45,067 bases of DNA from Dehalococcoidia bacterium (GTDB lineage Bacteria > Chloroflexota > Dehalococcoidia > Lucifugimonadales > UBA3495): contig JAGWBI010000011.1 in the NCBI GenBank assembly GCA_021295965.1, positions 1-45,067 on the forward strand, given 5' to 3'. Position 1 is the first letter of the stretch. Every line of letters begins with the position of its first letter. Position numbers and translations under genes: made by a program. Positions 1-6,944 of this stretch are shown here, piece by piece. The notes below the pieces were generated by a model, which saw nothing but the letters and a program-made list of their open reading frames with translations, was not told the DNA's origin and searched no databases.

Positions 1-77
1 ATGAATACTACCTGGCCACCTCCGACCCACCCGATAAACTCTTCGCCATCCACCGCTATCAAACCGGGTACGCGTGA
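1..77 (+). CDS. C-terminal tail of an unidentified gene cut by the window edge
   Basis: The third frame is open from the window edge to a TGA at 75-77 and reads as 24 residues ending in HRYQTGYA. Its codon choice is like that of the neighbouring genes, and it fits a coding tail better than the 69-codon frame-1 ORF, whose composition is proline- and serine-rich like a shadow. Nothing in the tail identifies a family. The stretch from 78 to 197 holds no clear gene. Confidence 0.35.
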   Translation, partial: EYYLATSDPPDKLFAIHRYQTGYA

Positions 78-197
78 GGCTGGCGCTGCCGTTGCCCCTG
101 TCCCTGCCAAAGGTTACACTTGTCAACCGTTGCCCGCGATCCGGCTTATTTCCGATGGAAGCACAGCCAATGACAATATGCGGCAACGGATGGCGCA

Positions 198-1517
198 GTG
201 GCTAGATTAGATGAGCGAGTTGCCACAGCGCCCGCTGGGGGACAGTCCTCCGGCGGGCGCATTTATTATGGCTGGTGGATGGTCGCCGTAACCTCGGTGA
301 TGAGTTTCTTCGCCAGCGGCATTTTCTTTCGTGGGTTCGGAGTGCTGGTGCTGCCCATCCGCGACCAGTTGGGCATAACCCAGGCGCAGACCAACCTGGT
401 GTTTTCCATCGCCCGCGCCGAGGGCGGGCTCGAAGGGCCGGCGGCCGGCTGGCTCATCGACAAATTCGGCAACCGCAAGGTGCTGGTGCCCTCGCTGGTC
501 ATCGCGGTGGTCGGCTACATCGTCATGGCCTTCTGGATGCCCACGCTGTGGGCCTTTGCGCTGATCTACCTGGGGTTGGTGTCGCTGGGCAACAGCATGG
601 CCTTTCAGCACGCCTGCTTCGCCGGGTTGAACCAGTGGTTCCAGCGACGGCGGGCGTTGGCGATTTCGGTGCTGGCGGCGGTGGCGTCCCTGGGCGGGCT
701 GGCGTTGATACCGACGATGAACCTGCTGATTGACAGGACCAGCCTGCGGTGGGGACTGATCGCCTCCGGCGCGTTCTACGCCGTCATACTTCTGCCGGCG
801 TGCTACTGGTTCCGCAACCGACCGGAGGATATGGGACTGCTGCCCGACGGAGCGACGCGCCCGCCGCCGGCCCGTCCCGGCAGCGCGGCGGCGCGGCGCG
901 AGACCCGGGATTACACGGTGCGGGAGGCATTGCGAACACAGGCCTACTGGCTGCTCCTGGTGGGCGCCGGCCTCCGGCAGATGGCGACCCTGGGCATCCT
1001 GGTAAGTCTGTTTCCCATCCTGGTCGATGACAAGGGCATGAGCACGCAGATGGCCGCTAACCTGGTCGGAGCAATGTCGGCCATCAACTTCGTGTCGCGG
1101 TTGATCATGGGGTATCTGGGTGACCGCATATCGAAGAAAGCCATCATGTTCCTGAGCCTTACGGTGGAAGGACTGGGCTATCTGTTCCTTTGGCTGGGCG
1201 ACTGGCAAACGGCGGTCGGCATCACCCTGGTGCTGGGTTTCATCCTGTGCGAGGGGATGATGGACGGCGCCGGCGTTATCGTGTGGGCAGCGCTGGGTGA
1301 ATACTACGGACGCACCCGGTTCGCCACGCTGCGCGGGTACATCACCTTCGCCTACGCCTGGGCGCTGGTAGCGTCTCCGGTGTACGCAGGATGGGTCGGC
1401 GACCACTTTGGCAACTACGACTACGCGATCATCCCCGGCGCGATCTGCGCCTTCGCGGCGGGGACCTGCTTCCTGTTCATCAAGCAGCCGCCGGTACTGA
1501 CGGGAGAGGCCGATTAA
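198..1517 (+). CDS. MFS transporter, OFA / monocarboxylate-like
   Basis: A 439-residue major facilitator superfamily protein, probably a plasma-membrane carrier for small organic anions. The first helix is preceded by YYGWWMV near residue 23, a signature of the oxalate/formate antiporter (OFA) and monocarboxylate branch. About 12 hydrophobic segments follow, with the inter-helix 2-3 motif (GWLIDKFGNRKV) and a repeat of it in the second half (GYLGDRISKKA). A hydrophilic central loop, rich in Pro, Ala and Arg, lies around residues 215-240. The start is GTG at 198; no strong ribosome binding site is visible. The substrate cannot be read from the sequence. Next on the same strand are the toxin-like remnant and the aminotransferase, so there is no obvious metabolic partner. 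Confidence 0.88.
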   Translation: MARLDERVATAPAGGQSSGGRIYYGWWMVAVTSVMSFFASGIFFRGFGVLVLPIRDQLGITQAQTNLVFSIARAEGGLEGPAAGWLIDKFGNRKVLVPSLVIAVVGYIVMAFWMPTLWAFALIYLGLVSLGNSMAFQHACFAGLNQWFQRRRALAISVLAAVASLGGLALIPTMNLLIDRTSLRWGLIASGAFYAVILLPACYWFRNRPEDMGLLPDGATRPPPARPGSAAARRETRDYTVREALRTQAYWLLLVGAGLRQMATLGILVSLFPILVDDKGMSTQMAANLVGAMSAINFVSRLIMGYLGDRISKKAIMFLSLTVEGLGYLFLWLGDWQTAVGITLVLGFILCEGMMDGAGVIVWAALGEYYGRTRFATLRGYITFAYAWALVASPVYAGWVGDHFGNYDYAIIPGAICAFAAGTCFLFIKQPPVLTGEAD

Positions 1518-1591
1518 TCGCCGCCGTGCTGTGCTAGAATCGGCGTGTGCCGGTTTTGGGCAATCCATAGCTTGCGGGCGATGGAGCGCCG

Positions 1592-1881
1592 ATGAATTTC
1601 ACTTGGTCGGACGATAAGAATTACCTGATACGGCGGCAGCGGATGATAGCTTTTGAGGATAGCGCCATCGCAGTTGACCGAAACAATGTGATTGAAACAT
1701 TCCCAATCACAATCCGGAGCGATACCTTGGACAGCACTTGTTTCTAGTGATGGTGAGAGAATATCTTCATACTGTTCCTTTTTATCAAATTGACGATGAC
1801 ACGGTTCGGTTTGTGACAGCCTATCCGGACGGCGAACGAATGCGCCGGTATGGGTTAAGGAGGAGATATGATTCACATTGA
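1592..1881 (+). pseudogene. BrnT-like ribonuclease toxin with a one-base frameshift
   Basis: Frame 2 from ATG 1592 reads MNFTWSDDKN then IRRQRMIAFED, the usual start of a BrnT-family (COG2929) toxin. It runs off the family pattern after codon GAA at 1694-1696. Frame 1 from 1696 continues it with NIPNHNPERYLGQ, VPFYQIDDDTVRFVTAYP and an Arg-rich end stopping at 1881, matching the family's second half. One missing A in the AAA run at 1695-1697 explains the break; restoring it would give about 96 residues, a normal toxin length. BrnT proteins are known ribonucleases neutralised by a downstream antitoxin. The 3' end overlaps the next gene's start by 14 bases, as in intact operons. It may be a true inactivating mutation, a sequencing error or, less likely, programmed frameshifting. 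Confidence 0.68.
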
Positions 1882-2311
1882 CTATCCTTATATTGATGAC
1901 GAGGAGCGGGAAATCATCGAATCGCTCAATCGCGGCGAATGGTCTCCAGTAAGCGATGAGGAGTATATACGGATCGTAACCATGCTGAAGGAAGCCGCGC
2001 GGAATACCCTTGGCTTGCCGCCGGAGGAGAACCCGCAGATTCCGCCACGCCGCCGGCCATTGTCTCTAGTCGAGCTTATCGCGCAGCTGCCCTCGGACAC
2101 TACGGAAGCAATGCAGCATTTTGACGATGAAGAGCGAGATATTATCGAAGCGTATTTTCGGGGCGAGGCGGTAACGGCCAGCGAAGGCAGGCTATGCGAA
2201 ATAGTTGCTCGCCTGTTGATAGCAGCGGAGCAATCCCCGCCATCCGAAACGGCGCCCGTCCCGCGCAGTATGTCCTCAACGTCTGATACACCCGCAAAGG
2301 GGAGCATCAAA
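1868..2311 (+). other. Antitoxin-like coding segment without a stop, in frame with the aminotransferase
   Basis: Starting at an ATG with a strong AGGAGGAG site, this 148-codon segment opens with YIDDEEREIIES and RGEWSPVSDEE, then an EAARNTLG stretch. That is the N-terminal pattern of antitoxins partnered with BrnT-like toxins. The expected ribbon-helix-helix second half is absent. Instead a second, diverged copy of the same motif (FDDEERDIIEAYFRGE) appears at residues 85-100, followed by a low-complexity Ser/Pro linker. No stop codon separates it from the aminotransferase whose own start is ATG 2312. It overlaps the toxin remnant by 14 bases, supporting the antitoxin reading. DNA binding is doubtful because the RHH core is not seen. 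Confidence 0.6.
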
Positions 2312-3646
2312 ATGCCTACCATTCTGGAACAGTACATCGCCAACCACCCCGGCTCGGCAGAGCGTTATCGCGAGGCCGTGAGCATCTTCCCAGGGGGCGT
2401 GACCCACGACAACCGCTATGCCGAACCCTTTCCGCTGTACATCACCCACGGACAGGGCCCGCGCAAGTGGGACGTGGACGGGCACGAATACATCGACTAC
2501 GTTTCGGGCCACGGCGCTTTGATCCTGGGACACTCCCACCCGGCCATCGCCGACGCGGTGACGGAGCAGATCCGGAGGGGCACCCACCTGGGCGCGTGTA
2601 CCGACGAGGAACTGCGTTGGGCCCGGTCAATCATGGCGCTCATGCCGGCCATCGAGCGAGTGCGGTTCCACAGCAGCGGCACCGAGGCCACCCTGATGGC
2701 CATGCGCCTGGCCCGGGCCTACACCGGGCGCAATAAGGTCATCAAGCTGCAGGACCACTTCCACGGTTGGCATGACTACGCCATGGCCGGCTCCGACCGC
2801 CCCGCTCCTGGTATACCCGCCGAGTCCTGGGGCAGCATGATCATCGTGCCGGCCGGTGACCTGGACGCGGTGCAGCAGGCCATGGAAGGCGACAAAGACA
2901 TCGCCGCCATCATCCTGGAACCCACCGGGGCGCACTACGGGCAGTTGCCCTTCGACGTGCCCGTGTACCTGGCCGGACTGCGGCAGTTGTGCGACCAGTA
3001 CGGCGTGGCGCTGATATTCGACGAGGTGGTGACGGGGTTCCGCGCCTCTTCGGGCGGGGCCCAGGTTCTTTACGGCGTCACGCCGGACCTGACTACAATG
3101 GCCAAAATCGTGGCCGGCGCTCTGCCCGGCGGCGCGGTGGGCGGCAAGGCCGACATCGTGGACATGATCGCCCAGCGTGGCGACCCCAACTGGGACAACA
3201 CCGAGCGGGTCTATCACCCCGGCACCTTCAACGCCAACCCGTTGTCAGCTGTGGCCGGAGCGACCTGCCTGGAGATGATCGCCGCCGAGCCGATCAACGC
3301 CCACGCCGATGCCATGGCGGCCCGCCTAAAGGCCGGCCTGAACGAAGCGTTCACTCGCACGGAAGTGGGGGGCCACGCTTACGGCATCGCGTCGATGGTT
3401 CACTTCACGCTGGCCGAGGGCGATTTCGACCGGGAATTCGGGCCGGACGTGAACAGCCGAATCAAGGCGGCGGCGGCCACGCCGGCGGTGACCGGCATCA
3501 AGCGGGGCCTGCAGAATCACGGCATCGATATCATGGGACGAGACGCCTTCCTGGTGTCGGCGACACATACCGAGGCGGACATCGACGCCACGCTGGCGGC
3601 CTTTGAGGCCACGCTGGCAGAGGTTCGCGCGGAAGGGTTAGTGTAA
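1868..3646 (+). CDS. Class III aminotransferase (glutamate-1-semialdehyde aminomutase-like), with in-frame antitoxin-like N-terminal extension
   Basis: The open frame is 592 codons, but the enzyme itself begins at an internal ATG at 2312, which has its own AAGGGGAG site; from there it is 444 residues, normal for HemL-like class III aminotransferases. Counting from that start, it shows SSGTEAT for PLP phosphate binding near 121-127, DHFHGWHD at 148-155, the PLP-ring Asp in IFDEVVTGFR (D237), and the Schiff-base Lys in TMAKIVAG (K265). Such stand-alone homologues often act on substrates other than glutamate semialdehyde, and no tetrapyrrole gene is nearby, so the substrate is open. The strong AGGAGG start at 1868 means a fusion product is physically possible. 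Internal initiation at 2312 is more likely for the active enzyme. Confidence 0.88.
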   Translation: MIHIDYPYIDDEEREIIESLNRGEWSPVSDEEYIRIVTMLKEAARNTLGLPPEENPQIPPRRRPLSLVELIAQLPSDTTEAMQHFDDEERDIIEAYFRGEAVTASEGRLCEIVARLLIAAEQSPPSETAPVPRSMSSTSDTPAKGSIKMPTILEQYIANHPGSAERYREAVSIFPGGVTHDNRYAEPFPLYITHGQGPRKWDVDGHEYIDYVSGHGALILGHSHPAIADAVTEQIRRGTHLGACTDEELRWARSIMALMPAIERVRFHSSGTEATLMAMRLARAYTGRNKVIKLQDHFHGWHDYAMAGSDRPAPGIPAESWGSMIIVPAGDLDAVQQAMEGDKDIAAIILEPTGAHYGQLPFDVPVYLAGLRQLCDQYGVALIFDEVVTGFRASSGGAQVLYGVTPDLTTMAKIVAGALPGGAVGGKADIVDMIAQRGDPNWDNTERVYHPGTFNANPLSAVAGATCLEMIAAEPINAHADAMAARLKAGLNEAFTRTEVGGHAYGIASMVHFTLAEGDFDREFGPDVNSRIKAAAATPAVTGIKRGLQNHGIDIMGRDAFLVSATHTEADIDATLAAFEATLAEVRAEGLV

Positions 3647-3684
3647 CGCTGAGGATTGTTCGCAACCTACACGGGAGGTCAATC

Positions 3685-3855
3685 ATGAAGCCCCTAACAT
3701 TGATTGCCGCCATCTTTGTAGGGATCGCAGTTTTTGGCGCGACTTTTGGCGCGGTGCTGGAAGACGGCATTGACCGAGCTCTATTGGCGTCGAGCTTTGG
3801 CGCCATACTCGGTTTCGGCACCACGTTTTGGATAGTGCGGATATTCACGAATTGA
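3685..3855 (+). CDS. Small hydrophobic membrane protein, 56 aa
   Basis: A short frame from ATG 3685, preceded by GGGAGG at a good distance. It encodes two hydrophobic Gly/Ala-rich segments (residues about 4-25 and 33-53) joined by a short acidic/basic turn (EDGIDR). This is a small two-helix inner-membrane protein of unknown function. The following small membrane gene starts 4 bases downstream, so the two are probably co-transcribed. No family is recognised. Confidence 0.5.
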   Translation: MKPLTLIAAIFVGIAVFGATFGAVLEDGIDRALLASSFGAILGFGTTFWIVRIFTN

Positions 3856-3859
3856 GCAA

Positions 3860-4087
3860 ATGCGAAACTTGCAAATCGCGTGGCTGTCCCTGATGGTCAT
3901 TGGTGTGGGGTTAGTGTACGTTGATGTTCTCTACCGCGTACTGTTGGAAATACAGGGAATCCCGGCGCTGGCTGCGCTGGGGGCTGCTCTGATTCTGCTG
4001 GCATTGACTGCAATGTTGAACTGGCTTTTCAAGGAAGCTTGGGCAGAATGCAGCCATGCCACCTCGGATGAGCAAAACAACGACTAG
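3860..4087 (+). CDS. Small two-helix membrane protein, 75 aa
   Basis: Begins 4 bases after the preceding small membrane gene. Two hydrophobic segments are clear: residues about 6-28 and 34-56. They are followed by a polar, acidic tail ending DEQNND, probably cytoplasmic. No catalytic or family motif is recognised. The tight spacing suggests the two short proteins may work as a pair. The dienelactone hydrolase begins 35 bases downstream with its own ribosome binding site. Confidence 0.5.
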   Translation: MRNLQIAWLSLMVIGVGLVYVDVLYRVLLEIQGIPALAALGAALILLALTAMLNWLFKEAWAECSHATSDEQNND

Positions 4088-4122
4088 CTGGAATAAAACT
4101 CCCATCGACAAGGGGGATAATG

Positions 4123-4863
4123 ATGGCAAGCTTTTGGGAAAAGATCAGCGTCAACGGCAGTGAAATGGATATGTATGCCAGCGTGCCTTCCAGCAGCGCC
4201 GGCTTCAGCGCGCCTTATCCGGCCGTCCTGGTGGCCCAGCACGCCACGGGCGTTGACGCCTTCATCCAGGACATCTGCGACCGGTTGGCGGCTGAGGGTT
4301 ATGCCGCTGTAGCTCCGAGCCTGTACCACCGGCACAGTGAGGAGGCCATCGCCGCCTCCGCCGATGGTGGCCCCCGGCCCAGCCCTGGTGTGTTGCTCAG
4401 CGACCCTGACATCACCGCCGACATCAACGCCGCCGTGGATTGGCTGCTCAATCACGACGCCGTGCAGAGCGACCGCATCGGCGTGACGGGTTTTTGCATG
4501 GGAGGCCGCGTAGCCTGGCTGGCCGCCGCCATCAATTCCAACTTCAAAGCGGTGGTCCCCTACTACGGCGGAAACCTGATGACTACCTGGGGGGTGGGAG
4601 AGACTCCGCCGTTCGACATGGCGGACAATATCAACTGCCCCATGCTGTTCCACTTCGGAGAGATCGACGCCAATCCGTCCCAGGACGATATGCGAAAGCT
4701 GGACGCCGAGTTGGACCGTCTGGGCAAGGCGCACTGGTTCTACACTTATCCCGGCGCCGACCACGCCTTTATGAACCCGGCCGGCGGGCGCTATAACGAA
4801 GCGGCCGCGGTGGCATCCTGGCCTCGCACGTTGGAGTTTTTCGCGCAGTACCTGAAAGCGTAA
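4123..4863 (+). CDS. Dienelactone hydrolase family protein, copy 1
   Basis: An alpha/beta hydrolase of the DLH family, typically a cytoplasmic hydrolase of lactones or esters in degradation of aromatic or other ring compounds. The nucleophile is Cys125 in GFCMGG, with the acid Asp182 (GEIDANPS) and His214 (GADHAFM): the DLH Cys-Asp-His triad. The start at 4123 is chosen over the adjacent ATG at 4120 because it matches the paralogue's MASFWEK start and leaves 6 bases after AGGGGG. The next gene is a close tandem copy with the same N-terminus and the same triad, so this is a local duplication. The physiological substrate cannot be told from the sequence. Confidence 0.9.
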   Translation: MASFWEKISVNGSEMDMYASVPSSSAGFSAPYPAVLVAQHATGVDAFIQDICDRLAAEGYAAVAPSLYHRHSEEAIAASADGGPRPSPGVLLSDPDITADINAAVDWLLNHDAVQSDRIGVTGFCMGGRVAWLAAAINSNFKAVVPYYGGNLMTTWGVGETPPFDMADNINCPMLFHFGEIDANPSQDDMRKLDAELDRLGKAHWFYTYPGADHAFMNPAGGRYNEAAAVASWPRTLEFFAQYLKA

Positions 4864-4935
4864 TGGCATAGCAGGGGCGACGCATGCGCCGCCCCTGCGT
4901 CTATACTAATCCCACCAACTTCAGGAGGTATCGCA

Positions 4936-5658
4936 ATGGCCAGTTTCTGGGAAAAACTCACTGTTGACGGCAGCGAAATGGATATGTACGCCAGCGTGCC
5001 CAGCAGCAGCGCCGGCTTCACCGCACCCTATCCGGCGGTGGTGGTGGCGCAGCACGGCGGCGGCGTGGACGAGTTCATCCGCACCATCTGCGACCGGCTG
5101 GCCGCCGAGGGCTACGCCGCAGTCGCGCCCAACCTGTACCATCGCAACTCGGACGAGGTGATGAACGCCGACCCGCGTCCCCGGCCCTGGGATGTGCTCA
5201 GCGATCCCGACATCGTCGCCGACATCGGCGCCACGGTGGACTGGCTGCGAAACCACGACGCAGTCACCGACCGCATCGGGGTTACGGGCTTCTGCATGGG
5301 TGGGCGCGTGGCCTGGTTGGCCGCGGCGAGCAATCCGCACTTCTCAGCGGTGGCGCCGTACTATGGCGGCAACCTGCTGGTGACCTGGGGCGCGGGCGAA
5401 ACGCCGCCTTTTGAGCTGGTTGCCAACATCGATTGCCCCATGCTGTTCCACTTCGGCGAGGTTGACGAAAACCCGTCCCAGGACGATATGCGGAAGTTCG
5501 ACGAGGAGCTGAACCGACTGGGCAAGGAGCACCAGTTCTACGTGTACCGGGACGCTGACCATGCCTTTATGGACTTCACCGGCCCCCGCTACCAGAAGGA
5601 AGCCGCCGACCGCTCGTGGCCGCGCACCCTGGAATTCTTCGCCCAGCATCTGAAGTAG
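4936..5658 (+). CDS. Dienelactone hydrolase family protein, copy 2 (tandem paralogue)
   Basis: 240 residues, closely similar to the preceding gene along its whole length, including identical blocks such as VPSSSAGF and PMLFHFGE. The triad is Cys120 in GFCMGG, Asp177 (GEVDENPS) and His209 (DADHAFM). A five-residue deletion in the loop around residue 78 shortens it relative to copy 1. A strong AGGAGG lies 6 bases before the ATG. Differences concentrate in the loop around residues 70-90 and near the C-terminus, regions that could tune substrate choice. A palindromic repeat lies 10 bases after its stop and may serve as a terminator or mRNA-stabilising hairpin. Confidence 0.9.
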   Translation: MASFWEKLTVDGSEMDMYASVPSSSAGFTAPYPAVVVAQHGGGVDEFIRTICDRLAAEGYAAVAPNLYHRNSDEVMNADPRPRPWDVLSDPDIVADIGATVDWLRNHDAVTDRIGVTGFCMGGRVAWLAAASNPHFSAVAPYYGGNLLVTWGAGETPPFELVANIDCPMLFHFGEVDENPSQDDMRKFDEELNRLGKEHQFYVYRDADHAFMDFTGPRYQKEAADRSWPRTLEFFAQHLK

Positions 5659-5668
5659 CAACACTTGT

Positions 5669-5696
5669 GTAGGGGCGAATAATCATTCGCCCCTAC
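5669..5696. repeat. Palindromic element, TAGGGGCGAAT family, copy 1
   Basis: A perfect inverted repeat with 12-base arms (GTAGGGGCGAAT / ATTCGCCCCTAC) around AATC, 10 bases after the stop of the second dienelactone hydrolase. The same core recurs at 9885-9920 and 40196-40229. The arms could fold into a strong hairpin in RNA, but no U-run follows, so a role as a terminator is uncertain. Confidence 0.85.
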
Positions 5697-5728
5697 TACT
5701 GACTGTCAACCTGCGCACGATCGTTACC

Positions 5729-6058
5729 GTGCCGTACAATCAGACAAACGAAGATCTTCGGCTGCGTCTGGCATACGAAGAGCTGCCCAAAACGGAGTTG
5801 CACAGCGTATCCACTGTGGAAAGACACCCGGATGTTCGACCGGAATGGATTATGCAAATCATTGCCGGACCTTATGACCGATTTGAGGAATACCGCGAAG
5901 GAACACGGATGACCGTTTTGGTTGGACGTGTGCCTCAAGCTCGTCAGTGGATAAAACTGGTGTTTGTAGGCGATCCTGAGACAGGGCTGTTTCACACCGC
6001 TTATATGGATCGCAGATTGTCCGGAAGATACGGAGGAAGGCCATGGCGGAACGGGTAA
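5729..6058 (+). CDS. DUF4258-like putative toxin of a toxin-antitoxin-type pair
   Basis: About 109 residues from GTG 5729. After a variable N-terminus it reads ERHPDVRPEWIMQII, then a beta-rich segment (MTVLVGRVPQARQWIKLVFVG) and FHTAYMDRRL. This layout of a helix-HP-x-W-I segment, strands and a terminal TAY-x-D-R motif is that of small DUF4258/RelE-BrnT-like proteins usually encoded just before a DUF2283 protein. A DUF2283-like protein follows here, overlapping by 16 bases. Ribonuclease activity is inferred by analogy only. The start is uncertain because the upstream frame stays open and no good ribosome binding site precedes 5729. Confidence 0.6.
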   Translation: MPYNQTNEDLRLRLAYEELPKTELHSVSTVERHPDVRPEWIMQIIAGPYDRFEEYREGTRMTVLVGRVPQARQWIKLVFVGDPETGLFHTAYMDRRLSGRYGGRPWRNG

Positions 6059-6330
6059 AAGACGTTCAAAAAGCGTTCGAGCCGGAGCCGGTAGTGAAGT
6101 ATTTTCCCGAAACTCAATCGCTGTGGATTGACAGCGGGAATTCGCTAGGTGAGGGCGAAACAATCGCAAAAGGCGTCGTAGTATTCTACGGCAAAGAAGA
6201 TGATACAGTGGCCGAAGGGGTGCGTATCGAATTGGCCGAACACGTCCTTAAGCCATTTGTGGATGCCATCATTGCGAAGTACAGCGCGAGGCCGGATCAA
6301 ACGCAAGATACCGACACAAAGCAAATCTGA
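6043..6330 (+). CDS. DUF2283-like protein, putative antitoxin partner
   Basis: 95 residues. The core VVKYFPETQSLWIDSG, then IAKGVVVFYG and VRIELAEHVLKPFVDAI, follows the DUF2283 pattern (Y-x-P-E-x-D-x-L-Y-I, then G-V-V-x-x-Y, then a short helix). The ATG is preceded by GGAGGAAGG and sits inside the 3' end of the putative toxin gene, a translational-coupling arrangement typical of toxin-antitoxin operons. No DNA-binding motif is evident. Function is inferred from this pairing, not shown. Confidence 0.6.
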   Translation: MAERVKDVQKAFEPEPVVKYFPETQSLWIDSGNSLGEGETIAKGVVVFYGKEDDTVAEGVRIELAEHVLKPFVDAIIAKYSARPDQTQDTDTKQI

Positions 6331-6395
6331 CGCCGGAAGCCGCGTTTTCAGTTCGACCCCAGACGTCTCCACTCATTCAACTAAGGAGTATCCTA

Positions 6396-6920
6396 ATGCC
6401 CCGTGTAGCGCTCGATTTGGAACAGAAAGAGGATCTGGCCGTCATCAAGTCCGACGGTTGGCGGATCGCGCAAGGCCTGGAACCCGGGGAACCGAACCAA
6501 GGGTTGGTCGCCGAGATGCTGGGCAGCAACGCCCGTCTGCCCGACTATGACGACTCCGGCTGGGAAAGCGGCGCGGACTTCCAGAAGCGGTATTCCATTG
6601 GTTTCACCTTCGCCTGGTATCGCCTGCGGTTCACCATGCCCGAGACGGTGAAGGGCCAGGATGTATCGGCCTGCCGCGTCTGGTTTGAGACCAACGTGGA
6701 CAACTACGGCGAGGTGTACATCGACGGCAAGATCGACCGCAACATCGGCGCAGTCACGGGCAACAACACGCCCAAGCGCGTGCTGTTGGAAGAGCCGGGC
6801 GAGCCGGGTAAGGAACACGTCATCGCCGTGCTGGTCGCCAACGCTCCCCTGGGCGAACCGGTGGGAGCAATCTTTATGCGCCACGCCACCCTGGCCTTCG
6901 AGTCCCAGCCGCCGCGGTAG
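6396..6920 (+). CDS. Galactose-binding-like beta-sandwich protein (GH2 N-terminal type), no catalytic domain
   Basis: 174 residues preceded by AAGGAGT. The segment DYDDSGWESGADF, followed by FAWYRLRFTMPE, CRVWFETNVDNYGEVYIDGK and a closing strand, matches the N-terminal jelly-roll domain of glycoside hydrolase family 2 and related proteins. There is no TIM-barrel or other catalytic domain. No signal peptide is visible, so it is probably cytoplasmic. It may bind a carbohydrate or another small ligand, or be an adaptor. Its neighbour downstream is the MNT-HEPN protein, 24 bases away, suggesting co-transcription but not an obvious functional link. Confidence 0.65.
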   Translation: MPRVALDLEQKEDLAVIKSDGWRIAQGLEPGEPNQGLVAEMLGSNARLPDYDDSGWESGADFQKRYSIGFTFAWYRLRFTMPETVKGQDVSACRVWFETNVDNYGEVYIDGKIDRNIGAVTGNNTPKRVLLEEPGEPGKEHVIAVLVANAPLGEPVGAIFMRHATLAFESQPPR

Positions 6921-6944
6921 CCCGCCGCGCATTGGGGTGATGCC

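Noticed and set aside
207-1568. Long minus-strand open frame opposite the MFS transporter
   Set aside because: Gly/Arg/His/Gln-rich composition typical of high-GC antisense shadows; the plus strand carries a recognisable MFS protein.
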